A model generated the notes under the pieces. It saw only the letters and a list, made by a program, of their open reading frames with translations, made no database searches and was not told the origin of the DNA. Shown here one piece after another: positions 8,031-15,952 of a stretch of DNA of 30,569 nt. How positions within the stretch are numbered: the stretch's first letter is position 1; the number at the start of each line of letters is the position of its first letter. Source of the DNA: Clostridiales bacterium UBA4080 (GTDB lineage: Bacteria; Bacillota; Clostridia; Lachnospirales; Vallitaleaceae); the NCBI GenBank assembly GCA_002381865.1, contig DFYO01000008.1, forward strand, positions 1-30,569. Direction: 5' to 3'. The translations under genes and the position numbers were made by a program.

Positions 8031-9416
8031 TTGAAAAAATTATTTACAGCATTAATAATGGTTGCGTTGATACTAAGCTTGCCAGCAACAGCCTTGGCAG
8101 CAGAGCCAACAGCAGCTGATTATCAGAGAATGTTTGGTGAGGTATTGGAGTTTGTAAAGGATGGATATGCGTTTGGCGATGAATTAACGGAGAAGGAGCT
8201 GTTTGAAGCTGCAATGAAGGGTATGTTTGATCAAATAGACCCTTATTCAGAATTTCTTACACCTGAAGAGGGCGAAGCCTTTTCAAACTCTCTTCAAAGT
8301 GCGTACGTTGGGATAGGTGTTGTATTAAAGCAAACCAATGAGTATGTGAGTGTAGCTAAGGTTTTTCCAGAGTCTCCTGCAGAAAAAGCAGGGGTGCAAA
8401 AGGGCGATTACTTTATTAATGTCGATGGACAAGATACAATGGGATTTACTCCATCACAAATTCAAGGCTTGGTACTTGGAGAAGAAGGAACTGAGGTTAC
8501 AATTGTATTTGGAAGGGGAGGCACAAGCTATACGGCAACTATTGTCAGAGGCAGAGTTAATGCTCCTTCTGTAGAAAGTGCAGATATAAAAGAATTAATG
8601 CCAAAGCTGACTGATGAGCAGTCAAAGAAAATTGGTTATATTGCAATAACGAGCTTTTCTGATGAAACAGACAAGGAATTTAAAAAGGAAATTGAAAGAA
8701 TCAAAGCAAAGGGTATTAACCAGCTGGTATTAGACCTAAGAGATAATGGCGGTGGCTATGTTTCGACAGCAGTAGAGGCCGCAAGAGAAATAATTCCAAA
8801 AGGACAAATCGTATCCTTTGTAAATTCACAAAACCAAAAGAAGTCCTATAACTCCAGCTTGGAGAATCCACCATTTGAAATAGTAGCATTGATAAATGAA
8901 AACTCTGCATCTGCAACAGAATTTGTAGCTGCGGCTATTCAAGATTCAAAGGTTGGTAGCTTAGTGGGGGAGACAACTTACGGAAAAGGTGTTAGCCAGT
9001 TTTATTTTACTTATCAATTTGGCTATGATATCAAGCTTACAATGGAGGAGTTTTTTTCCAGAGATAATAAAAAAATTCACGAGATAGGAGTAACTCCGGA
9101 TTATTATGTAGAGATACCGGATTTTCTTGTTGGGACTACCCGTTATTACATCAATGATACAAATGAAAGTGTTAAAAACATAGAACAAATACTTAAATAT
9201 CTTGGCTATGATATAGCTGAACCAGATGATTTCTTTGATTTAAATACCTTTGAAGCCTTAAAAATTTTCCAGAGAAATAATAAGCTTTATCCTTATGGGG
9301 TTTGCGACCTTACAACACAAAACAAGCTGAATGATGCGTTATATAATTCAATAGAAGCATATGACCCACAATTATCTAAAGCAGTCAGCCTTATTTTAGA
9401 CAAAACAGAGAAATAA
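8031..9416 (+). CDS. S41-family C-terminal processing protease (CtpA type)
   Basis: Exported or membrane-anchored serine protease of 461 aa. The signal peptide is MKKLFTALIM plus a hydrophobic core and cleavage near ALA-A (21-24). A PDZ domain covers about 85-172 (VGIGVVL, SPAEKAGVQKGD). In the S41 core, GYIAITSFS and LVLDLRDNGGGY precede Ser294 in NENSASATEF, and Lys319 in TTYGKG is 25 residues later, the same spacing as the Ser/Lys dyad of E. coli Tsp. A C-terminal peptidoglycan-binding domain covers about 395-450 (YLGYD...FQRNN). The start is TTG 8031, because GGAGGG (8019-8024) precedes it and the signal peptide begins there; the in-frame ATG at 7983 has no ribosome site. It probably processes envelope proteins, perhaps the SLH products upstream, but that is inference. 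Confidence 0.93.
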   Translation: MKKLFTALIMVALILSLPATALAAEPTAADYQRMFGEVLEFVKDGYAFGDELTEKELFEAAMKGMFDQIDPYSEFLTPEEGEAFSNSLQSAYVGIGVVLKQTNEYVSVAKVFPESPAEKAGVQKGDYFINVDGQDTMGFTPSQIQGLVLGEEGTEVTIVFGRGGTSYTATIVRGRVNAPSVESADIKELMPKLTDEQSKKIGYIAITSFSDETDKEFKKEIERIKAKGINQLVLDLRDNGGGYVSTAVEAAREIIPKGQIVSFVNSQNQKKSYNSSLENPPFEIVALINENSASATEFVAAAIQDSKVGSLVGETTYGKGVSQFYFTYQFGYDIKLTMEEFFSRDNKKIHEIGVTPDYYVEIPDFLVGTTRYYINDTNESVKNIEQILKYLGYDIAEPDDFFDLNTFEALKIFQRNNKLYPYGVCDLTTQNKLNDALYNSIEAYDPQLSKAVSLILDKTEK

Positions 9417-9426
9417 TATTTAGCCC

Positions 9427-9455
9427 TTGACTTATAAGACGGCTAATAATAAAAT
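9427..9455 (+). promoter_or_regulatory. Promoter of pyrG
   Basis: TTGACT (9427-9432), 17 bases, TAAAAT (9450-9455). The leader of about 50 bases ends with GCGAGGTGA before the pyrG ATG. The pyrimidine-sensing initiation region known from Bacillus pyrG was not recognised. Confidence 0.6.
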
Positions 9456-9511
9456 ATAAGAGTTGTAAATTTCAGAGAAACTTATAATAATTATTTGCGA
9501 GGTGAAAAGGC

Positions 9512-11107
9512 ATGGAAACAAAGTACATTTTCGTTACTGGCGGGGTTGTGTCAGGACTTGGAAAGGGAATTACAGCAGCATCCTTGGGAAGACTATTGAA
9601 AGCAAGAGGGCTCAAGGTCACAATACAGAAATTTGATCCGTATATTAATATTGATCCTGGTACTATGAGTCCATATCAGCATGGAGAAGTGTTTGTAACT
9701 GAAGATGGTGCAGAGACTGACCTTGACCTTGGACATTATGAAAGATTTGTAGATGAAAATCTTGGACAATATAGCAATGTTACAACTGGAAAGGTGTATT
9801 GGTCTGTTTTAAACAAAGAAAGAAAGGGTGAATTTCTTGGAGCAACAGTTCAAGTAATTCCTCATATTACAAATGCAATTAAGGAAAGAGTATATAGAGC
9901 AGGAAAAAGTGTTCAATCTGATATAGTTATTACAGAAATTGGCGGAACGGTTGGTGATATTGAAAGCCTTCCTTTTCTTGAGGCAATAAGACAGGTTGCC
10001 TCAGAGGTAGGTAGAGAAAATGTTATATATATGCATGTTACGCTGATTCCATTTTTGAAGGCTTCTCAAGAAATGAAAACAAAGCCTACACAGCACTCTG
10101 TTAAGGAGCTACGTTCAATTGGTATTCAGCCAGATGTATTGGTTTGCAGAACTGAGCAACCATTATCAGAGGATATGAAAGAAAAAATGGGACTTTTCTG
10201 TAGCGTTTCTAAGGAAAATGTTATTCAAAATATGGATGCAGCCTCCTTATATGAAGTTCCATTAATGCTAGAAAAAGAAGGACTTGCAAAGATTGTATGC
10301 AAAAAATTTGGTATTAAGGATACTAAGCCTGATTTAGAGGAATGGCATGCAATGCTGGCAAAGGAAAGAGCTAGAAAAAATAAGGTAAAGATTGCACTTG
10401 TAGGTAAATATGTTGAGCTTCACGATGCATATATTTCTATAGTAGAGTCACTTTATCATGCAGGAATTTTCCATGAAACAAATGTAGAGGTAATGTGGAT
10501 TAATTCAGAAGAGGTTACGCAGGAAAATGCAAAAACCTTACTTGCAGAGGCTAATGGCATATTAGTGCCAGGAGGCTTTGGTGAAAGGGGAATTGAAGGT
10601 AAAATCACCGCTACAAGATATGCAAGAGAAAATAAAATACCGTTTTTTGGAATTTGTCTTGGAATGCAGTGTGCAGTGATTGAATTTGCAAGAAATGTAC
10701 TTAAGCTTTCAGATGCACATAGCTCCGAATTAGATTCAAATACAAGCAATCCTGTTATTGATTTAATGCCTGAGCAAAAGGATATTGATGAAATGGGAGG
10801 AACTATGCGATTAGGAGCTTATCCATGTAAGGTGGAGAAAGATACCTTTGCATATCGTGCCTATTCAGAAGATTTAATATATGAAAGACATAGACACAGA
10901 TATGAGTTTAATAACGAGTATAGAGATGCTTTGGTAAGCAAGGGCTTAACAATCTCAGGCCTGTCACCGGACGGAAGATTGGTTGAAATGGTTGAGATAA
11001 AAGAGCATCCATGGTTTGTAGGAGTACAATTCCACCCGGAATTCAAATCCAGACCTAATAGATGCCATCCTTTATTCAGAGATTTTATTGGAGCAAGTAT
11101 AAAATAA
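9512..11107 (+). CDS. pyrG: CTP synthase
   Basis: Cytosolic enzyme that aminates UTP to CTP using ATP and glutamine. Its 531 aa match the family. The N-terminal synthetase domain opens with KYIFVTGGVVSGLGKGI, the ATP P-loop, with SPYQHGEVFVTEDGAETDLD (53-72) and the conserved GGTVGDIES at 144-152. The C-terminal class I glutaminase domain has the oxyanion loop PGGFGERG at 353-360, the nucleophile Cys382 in FGICLGMQ, and His508/Glu510 in VQFHPEF, so the triad is complete. GAGGTGA lies 9 bases before the ATG. It is a single-gene unit with its own promoter, ended by hairpins in the 321-base gap that follows. Confidence 0.98.
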   Translation: METKYIFVTGGVVSGLGKGITAASLGRLLKARGLKVTIQKFDPYINIDPGTMSPYQHGEVFVTEDGAETDLDLGHYERFVDENLGQYSNVTTGKVYWSVLNKERKGEFLGATVQVIPHITNAIKERVYRAGKSVQSDIVITEIGGTVGDIESLPFLEAIRQVASEVGRENVIYMHVTLIPFLKASQEMKTKPTQHSVKELRSIGIQPDVLVCRTEQPLSEDMKEKMGLFCSVSKENVIQNMDAASLYEVPLMLEKEGLAKIVCKKFGIKDTKPDLEEWHAMLAKERARKNKVKIALVGKYVELHDAYISIVESLYHAGIFHETNVEVMWINSEEVTQENAKTLLAEANGILVPGGFGERGIEGKITATRYARENKIPFFGICLGMQCAVIEFARNVLKLSDAHSSELDSNTSNPVIDLMPEQKDIDEMGGTMRLGAYPCKVEKDTFAYRAYSEDLIYERHRHRYEFNNEYRDALVSKGLTISGLSPDGRLVEMVEIKEHPWFVGVQFHPEFKSRPNRCHPLFRDFIGASIK

Positions 11108-11130
11108 TAACATAATAGAGAGGCTCTTTT

Positions 11131-11176
11131 GCAATAATTGGAGTTGAATCCATTTGAATTCAGCTCCATTACTGCA
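11131..11176 (+). other. Stem-loop after pyrG
   Basis: An 11-bp stem (11139-11149 with 11158-11168, one G-T pair) has an 8-base loop and is extended outward by GCA/TGC at 11131-11133 and 11174-11176. No poly-T follows, so it may protect the pyrG 3' end or act as a weak terminator. A short AGAG-AGG-CTCT hairpin with TTTT precedes it near 11118-11130. Confidence 0.45.
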
Positions 11177-11237
11177 TTTAGGGCTGGATTAATGTTTATG
11201 ATGAAGTAATTATAGAAAAAAGTTCATACACTTACTT

Positions 11238-11390
11238 TTATAAATTATTTCCTATATATGTTTTATTAATAGCTTCATCTATTCGTTTTATTATCTCAAA
11301 CTAAGTCTCATTCTGGGTATATCCAATAAAAACCCAAGGGTCATAAATAAATATAATCAAGCTAAAATTCTGACTGTGATAGTTAAGCTT
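11238..11390 (-). pseudogene. Possible decayed coding remnant in the 321-base gap
   Basis: The minus strand reads as about 50 codons ending at TAA (11238-11240) with one in-frame TAG. The segments on either side look protein-like: IYDPWVFIGYTQNET before the stop and FEIIKRIDEAINKTYIGNNL after it. There is no start codon or ribosome site, and I cannot name a family. In AT-rich DNA such a run can occur by chance, so this is a weak call. Apart from this and the hairpins, the 11108-11428 gap shows nothing. Confidence 0.2.
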
Positions 11391-11393
11391 TCA

Positions 11394-11419
11394 AAAAAAA
11401 GAGCGTAAGCTCTTTTTTT
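11394..11419. terminator. Bidirectional terminator between pyrG and the leftward operon
   Basis: Seven As plus GAGC (to 11404), loop GTAA, then GCTC plus seven Ts (11409-11419). The stem has a T-run on either strand, as suits the convergent genes on both sides. It lies 10 bases past the stop of the minus-strand gene at 11429. Confidence 0.85.
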
Positions 11420-11428
11420 GCGGGTATT

Positions 11429-11812
11429 TTATTTTGCTTGACCTTTTATTGACATAATGTACATTCCGGCTAATTCAACCTTAACCTGTTTTTTAACTTG
11501 AAGCTCTTTAAAAACCTTCTCATCACATAGAAGAGTTGCTATTTTAGGACCTATTTTAGCCTTTACTAAAGGTACTTTCCTAAACTTTAAGTAGAACGGA
11601 ACCTGATCCTGAACAATCTTAGGCAGATTAGATTCTGAAATTTTCATTTTTTTCTTATCAATTACAAGAATTGAAGTGGTCATCTTGCTTTGATCAATTA
11701 AGGACTTCTGACTGTCAGCCTTTAATTGCATTTTTCTTCCAAAATAATATAAAACTCCAATTATAACAGCTACTATTGCAAGTACTATTAGTAGTATATG
11801 ATACCAATGCAT
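11429..11812 (-). CDS. Small membrane-anchored protein of unknown function
   Basis: Predicted protein of 127 aa with one N-terminal transmembrane helix (about 5-24, HILLIVLAIVAVIIGVLYYF), followed by a basic stretch and a soluble domain of about 95 residues rich in Lys and Val/Ile (KMTTSILVIDKKKMKISESN, then FYLKFRKVPLVKAKIGPKI). The soluble part probably faces the cytoplasm, since positive charges follow the helix. I do not recognise a family. The start is ATG 11812, because a strong AGGAGG lies 5-6 bases upstream; the longer frame to 11869 has no such site. It is the last gene of the leftward unit, about 100 bases after plsC, and may also have its own promoter. Confidence 0.75.
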   Translation of the reverse strand: MHWYHILLIVLAIVAVIIGVLYYFGRKMQLKADSQKSLIDQSKMTTSILVIDKKKMKISESNLPKIVQDQVPFYLKFRKVPLVKAKIGPKIATLLCDEKVFKELQVKKQVKVELAGMYIMSIKGQAK

Positions 11813-11910
11813 ATTATTCCTCCTAAGTATTAAAGCGTTTTGAAAAAATATTATAAAAGCATAGCTCAATTTAGAGCGTACTCTTTATTTTACCACGGAA
11901 TTACAAAAAA

Positions 11911-12639
11911 TCAACCCATTTCAGAATACATTTGCTGAACAATTTGCTGAACATACTGAGCACTTTTTTTCTTGTCCTCATCATTTAGGGTATCAAGATA
12001 TATAGGCGCTGCAAAGCTCAATTGTATTCTGGCAGATTTTACTTTGAAGCCGTTTTTTCCATATAAATCTTCAGTTCCCTTTAATGCAAAGGGGATGATT
12101 GGAGAATTTGATTTTTCTGCCAGCTTCAAGCTTCCTTGTTTAAAGGGGAGCAAAGCTTCACCTCTGCTTCTTGTACCTTCGGGGAAAATTACTAAGGATT
12201 CACCCCTTTGCAGCTTTATTACCCCAGCTTTGATTATTTCAACAGCCTGTCTTACATCCTCACGCTGAAGAAAAAGACAGTCCATTAATATCATTACCTG
12301 ACTAATAAAGGGTACTTTTTTAAGACTTGCCTTAGCAATAAATGCAATAGGAAAGGGAATGTATTTAGCGAGTAAGGGAATATCCATTGCACTTTTATGG
12401 TTTCCAACAAAAAGATAGCCCTTGCCTGTGTTTAGAGGAATATTTTCTAAACCCTTAACCTCGACCTTTGAACTGGTAACAATAAATAAGAGTGTTCCGG
12501 CTAATACACCGATAAAATGACTTATTTTATAACGAAGCTTCATAGAGAAGCCACCAACCAAAAAGCCGATTAATACCAACGGAAAGGTCAAAAGAAGAAA
12601 TAATATAAATAGAATTAATAAGATAATTGCTTGAATCAT
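11911..12639 (-). CDS. plsC: 1-acyl-sn-glycerol-3-phosphate acyltransferase
   Basis: Membrane enzyme of 242 aa that acylates lysophosphatidic acid to phosphatidic acid in phospholipid synthesis. The N-terminus (5-30) is strongly hydrophobic and a second hydrophobic stretch is near 41-55. The acyltransferase core has the catalytic NHKSAMD motif with His81 and Asp86, the substrate-binding FPEGTRSRG at 152-160, then PFKQGSLKLA and a PIIPFALKGTEDL block. The ribosome site AAGGTGA lies at the very end of malQ, whose stop is 10 bases upstream, so the two are translationally linked. Confidence 0.93.
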   Translation of the reverse strand: MIQAIILLILFILFLLLTFPLVLIGFLVGGFSMKLRYKISHFIGVLAGTLLFIVTSSKVEVKGLENIPLNTGKGYLFVGNHKSAMDIPLLAKYIPFPIAFIAKASLKKVPFISQVMILMDCLFLQREDVRQAVEIIKAGVIKLQRGESLVIFPEGTRSRGEALLPFKQGSLKLAEKSNSPIIPFALKGTEDLYGKNGFKVKSARIQLSFAAPIYLDTLNDEDKKKSAQYVQQIVQQMYSEMG

Positions 12640-12649
12640 AAGTCACCTT

Positions 12650-14185
12650 CTAAATATTAGTGTTTTCTGAAGCATCTGTTCTGCCATATAAGACGGATAT
12701 ATCAAGCAGTGCTTTTGTAAGCTCAACTGAAAGCATATCCGGATTATATCGGTATTGCCAATTATTTAGGGTTGTACCTGGAGTATTCATTCTACAAGAA
12801 CTATCCTGCGATAAAATATCCTGAAGAGGTACGATTGCCATTTTTGAACTGGAGGAAAAACAAGCTCTTACAAAATCCCATGAAACGCAGTTTCCATCCG
12901 TATTAAAATATCTACGGAACTTATCCTGACTTTGAGAGCTTGCCTTTAAATACCATCCAAGGCTTGTGTCATTATCATGTGTTCCAGAATAGCAGATGCT
13001 ATTATAGCAATGATGATGTGGAAGATAATCGTTATCTTCAATATTTTCAAAAGCAAATTGTAGTATCTTCATTCCAGGGAAGGCAAAGCTATCTCTAAGC
13101 TCACGCACAGAATCCGTAATAATTCCTAAATCCTCAGCAATTATAGGAAGGTTATTGCCAAGAGCAGCTTCTAAAGCCTTAAAGAGTTCTTTATCAGGGC
13201 CCTTTGTCCAAGAACCGTTAATTGCATTAGGTGAGCCAAAGGGAATAGCCCAGCAGGCTTCAAAGCCTCTGAAGTGGTCAATCCTTAAATAATCCGTATA
13301 CTTTAAACCATAGCGTATTCTGCTAATCCACCATTTGTAATTCTCTTGTCGGTGATAATCCCAATTATAAAGAGGATTACCCCATAATTGACCGATTTCG
13401 GAAAAGTAATCAGGAGGCACACCTGCGACAAAGGAAGGATTGCCCTTTGAGTCCAATAAGAATAACTCCTTTGATGCCCATACGTCAGCACTATCAAAGG
13501 AAACAAAAATTGGAATATCCCCAATAATTTGTATTTGCTTGCTATTTGCATATTGCTTTAAGGAATTCCATTGAATATTAAAAATAAATTGAATAAACTT
13601 ATAAAAGCGTACCTGTTCCTCAAGAATTGATGCCCATTTCTGCTTGGCTTCTTTGTTAGGAAAGGCAATTTCATTTGGCCATTGGGTCCATATTTCGCCA
13701 TTATGTGCATCCTTTAAAGACATAAAAAGCGCATAATCTTCAAGCCAAAAAGCTTCAGCACTGCAAAAAATTATAAAATCCTTTTGCAGAGGATGCTCGG
13801 GCTGTGATTGAAACCTATTAAAGGCTTTATTTAAAATAGAAAACTTATAGTTTATTACAGGGCCATAATCAATTTTCAAGGCATCCCATAAAGGCATATC
13901 ACAAAAATCCTCTTTAGACAAAAAGCCTTGTTCAATAAGTTTTTGAGGGCTGATTACCAAGGGCTGCCCTGCAAAAGCTGAAAAAGCTTGATAAGGGGAA
14001 TCGCCATAGCCGGTATGACCTAGGGGAAGTATTTGCCAAAGTGACTGGCCAGCGGCTTCTAAAAAATCAATAAAAGCATAGGCATAGCTACCGAGGTCAC
14101 CTATTCCATATTCACTAGGAAAGGAGGTGGGGTGCAATAATACACCACTTTGTCGTAATGGTAAAACCGTCATTTGCTGCTCCAT
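12650..14185 (-). CDS. malQ: 4-alpha-glucanotransferase (amylomaltase, GH77)
   Basis: Cytosolic transferase that moves alpha-1,4-glucan segments between maltodextrins. Its 511 aa match bacterial MalQ of the short type. The N-terminus has GVLLHPTSFPSEYGIGDLG and LPLGHTGYGDSPYQ. All three GH77 catalytic acids are in place: nucleophile Asp303 (YLRIDHFRG), acid/base Glu351 (IAEDLG) and Asp404 (SGTHDND). AAGGAG lies 7 bases before ATG 14185. It sits between pncB (45 bases upstream) and plsC in one leftward operon. A glycogen phosphorylase gene elsewhere in the window would use the glucans MalQ produces. Confidence 0.95.
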   Translation of the reverse strand: MEQQMTVLPLRQSGVLLHPTSFPSEYGIGDLGSYAYAFIDFLEAAGQSLWQILPLGHTGYGDSPYQAFSAFAGQPLVISPQKLIEQGFLSKEDFCDMPLWDALKIDYGPVINYKFSILNKAFNRFQSQPEHPLQKDFIIFCSAEAFWLEDYALFMSLKDAHNGEIWTQWPNEIAFPNKEAKQKWASILEEQVRFYKFIQFIFNIQWNSLKQYANSKQIQIIGDIPIFVSFDSADVWASKELFLLDSKGNPSFVAGVPPDYFSEIGQLWGNPLYNWDYHRQENYKWWISRIRYGLKYTDYLRIDHFRGFEACWAIPFGSPNAINGSWTKGPDKELFKALEAALGNNLPIIAEDLGIITDSVRELRDSFAFPGMKILQFAFENIEDNDYLPHHHCYNSICYSGTHDNDTSLGWYLKASSQSQDKFRRYFNTDGNCVSWDFVRACFSSSSKMAIVPLQDILSQDSSCRMNTPGTTLNNWQYRYNPDMLSVELTKALLDISVLYGRTDASENTNI

Positions 14186-14230
14186 ATAAAACTCCTTTAC
14201 AATAAATAATGATTAATATTCTAAACTAAA

Positions 14231-15670
14231 TTATTCAAGCATTTGATGCTTGAGATCATAGAGCTCTTTTGAGAGATTAATAATAACAGTTTGAGGATTA
14301 ACCAAACGCCTTGACTCATCCCAAAGCGTAGAAAGCTCTTTTTCACAATTTGCTTTTATGTCAAAGGTTTCAGGAGACTTATATACACATTTTCCGTTAA
14401 TAAAAATCGGAATAAGCAAGGAACGAAGAGTAAAGGTACCAGGCTCAAGCTTTTTCTTTTTCCAAGTGTTCTGTGGGTCAAATAATACTATAGGTGAGCT
14501 TTCTGCATAGACTTCATGCTCTAATGCTATTAAATCAGCAATTATTTTTCCGGATTCCTTTCCGTATATTCTGTAAATTTTTTTGTTTCCAGGGTTAGTT
14601 ACCTTATCAGGATTTTCTGAAATTTTTATTTTAGAAATATATTCATCGCCTGATTTTATGGCAGCAAGCTTATAAACTCCACCAAAGGAGGGACAGCCCT
14701 TAGAGGTAATAAGGTGAGTTCCCACGCCCCAAAGGGTAATTTGAGAGCCTTGAAGCTTCAAATCGCGAATCAAATATTCATCCAAATCACTTGAAGCGCT
14801 AATTATTGCATCCTTAAAGCCTGCTTCATCCAACATCTTGCGTGCCGTTTTTGATAAATAAGAGAGGTCTCCGCTATCAAGCCTTATTCCGTAAGACTTT
14901 GAATTAATGCCTTTTTCCTTAAGCTCTTGAAATACCTTGATAGCATTTGGAACGCCAGATCTTAAGGTATCATAGGTATCCACCAATAACAGACATGCGT
15001 CGGGATATAATTCGGCATATTTTCTGAAGGACTCTATTTCCGAATCAAAGCTCATAACCCAGCTATGAGCATGGGTGCCTTTTACGGGTATTTTGAATTT
15101 CTTTCCAGCAAGAACATTAGAGGTTGCGTCACAGCCTCCTATTACAGCGGCTCTTGCGCCAAGAACGCCGGCATCAGGGCCCTGAGCACGACGAAGTCCA
15201 AATTCTAAAACTGCATCAGAGCCTGCAGCCCATTTGACACGAGAGGCTTTAGTAGCAATTAAGCTTTGGTGGTTAAAGATATTTAATAGAGCAGTTTCGA
15301 TTAGCTGCGCTTGAAAAATAGGAGCAATTACCTTTAATATTGGTTCATTAGGAAAAATAATCGTTCCTTCTTCAACTGAATAAATATCACCTTCAAAGCG
15401 GAAATTTTTTAGGTAATCAATAAAATCAGGGCTAAACACATTGAGGGATTTTAAATAATCAATATCCTCTGATGAAAAGCACAGGGAATTAATGTATTCA
15501 ATTATCTGCTGCAAGCCTGCGGCAACAGAAAAGCTGCCCTCATGAGGATTTGAGCGAAAAAAAAGATCAAAAACTACAATCTGGTCTGCTTTGTTGTTTT
15601 TGAAGTAGCCTTGCATCATTGTTAGCTGATAAAAATCAGTTAAAAGGGTTAAATCATAATTCATATCCAT
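14231..15670 (-). CDS. pncB: Nicotinate phosphoribosyltransferase
   Basis: Cytosolic enzyme of NAD salvage that joins nicotinate to PRPP with ATP hydrolysis. Its 479 aa fit the Firmicutes form. The N-terminus LLTDFYQLTMMQGYF is diagnostic. Further motifs are LEFGLRRAQGPDAGV at 155-169 and GTHAHSWVMSF at 198-208, whose His residues lie in the region phosphorylated in this family. LRSGVPNA, SYGIRLDSGDL and the C-terminal GVGTHLITS phosphate-binding loop are also present. ATG 15670 has GGGA 4 bases upstream, and the ATG two codons later (15664) is an equally good start. It heads the leftward operon with malQ and plsC. Confidence 0.95.
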   Translation of the reverse strand: MDMNYDLTLLTDFYQLTMMQGYFKNNKADQIVVFDLFFRSNPHEGSFSVAAGLQQIIEYINSLCFSSEDIDYLKSLNVFSPDFIDYLKNFRFEGDIYSVEEGTIIFPNEPILKVIAPIFQAQLIETALLNIFNHQSLIATKASRVKWAAGSDAVLEFGLRRAQGPDAGVLGARAAVIGGCDATSNVLAGKKFKIPVKGTHAHSWVMSFDSEIESFRKYAELYPDACLLLVDTYDTLRSGVPNAIKVFQELKEKGINSKSYGIRLDSGDLSYLSKTARKMLDEAGFKDAIISASSDLDEYLIRDLKLQGSQITLWGVGTHLITSKGCPSFGGVYKLAAIKSGDEYISKIKISENPDKVTNPGNKKIYRIYGKESGKIIADLIALEHEVYAESSPIVLFDPQNTWKKKKLEPGTFTLRSLLIPIFINGKCVYKSPETFDIKANCEKELSTLWDESRRLVNPQTVIINLSKELYDLKHQMLE

Positions 15671-15701
15671 ACCGTCCCTTCTTATTTCTTCTATAAAATA
15701 G

Positions 15702-15728
15702 TGTATAACATTTACAAAAAACTAGCAA
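15702..15728 (-). promoter_or_regulatory. Possible promoter of pncB-malQ-plsC
   Basis: On the minus strand, an extended -10 (TG-T-TATACA, -10 at 15707-15702) lies with TTGCTA (15728-15723) 15 bases upstream. The spacing is short, so the extended TG would have to carry it. It lies 32 bases before the pncB start. Confidence 0.4.
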
Positions 15729-15770
15729 GACAATAAGACATAAGTACTAGGTGAAAAAGCACTAAAAATA

Positions 15771-15799
15771 TTGATAAATACAAGTATTATATGTATAAT
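15771..15799 (+). promoter_or_regulatory. Promoter of the GGDEF-EAL gene
   Basis: TTGATA (15771-15776), 17 bases, perfect TATAAT (15794-15799). The start point near 15806 leaves an untranslated leader of about 147 bases. It faces away from the pncB promoter. Confidence 0.7.
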
Positions 15800-15886
15800 A
15801 TTACATGAGGAAATTGATTTTTGTAAAACAAAGATATGGATTGTATATAAGCACTTATATTTTTGCTTTATAATTAGTAAAGCGCT

Positions 15887-15944
15887 CGCAATGACATTAT
15901 TGCGGTTGAATAGGAAAGTCCGTCTGGGGAGACACTACCGGAGG
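15887..15944 (+). promoter_or_regulatory. Structured leader that may hide the ribosome site of the GGDEF-EAL gene
   Basis: CGCAAT/ATTGCG forms a stem (15887-15892 with 15899-15904) and GTCT/AGAC a second one (15922-15925 with 15930-15933). TCCG (15919-15922) can pair with CGGA (15939-15942), which covers the first bases of the GGAGG ribosome site (15940-15944) of the TTG-started gene. No known riboswitch consensus was recognised. Confidence 0.35.
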
Positions 15945-15952
15945 TTATTAAA

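Noticed and set aside
15911..15921. AGGAAAGTCC, resembling the conserved CR-I segment of RNase P RNA
   Set aside because: A coding start follows only about 30 bases later, and none of the other conserved RNase P regions are present.
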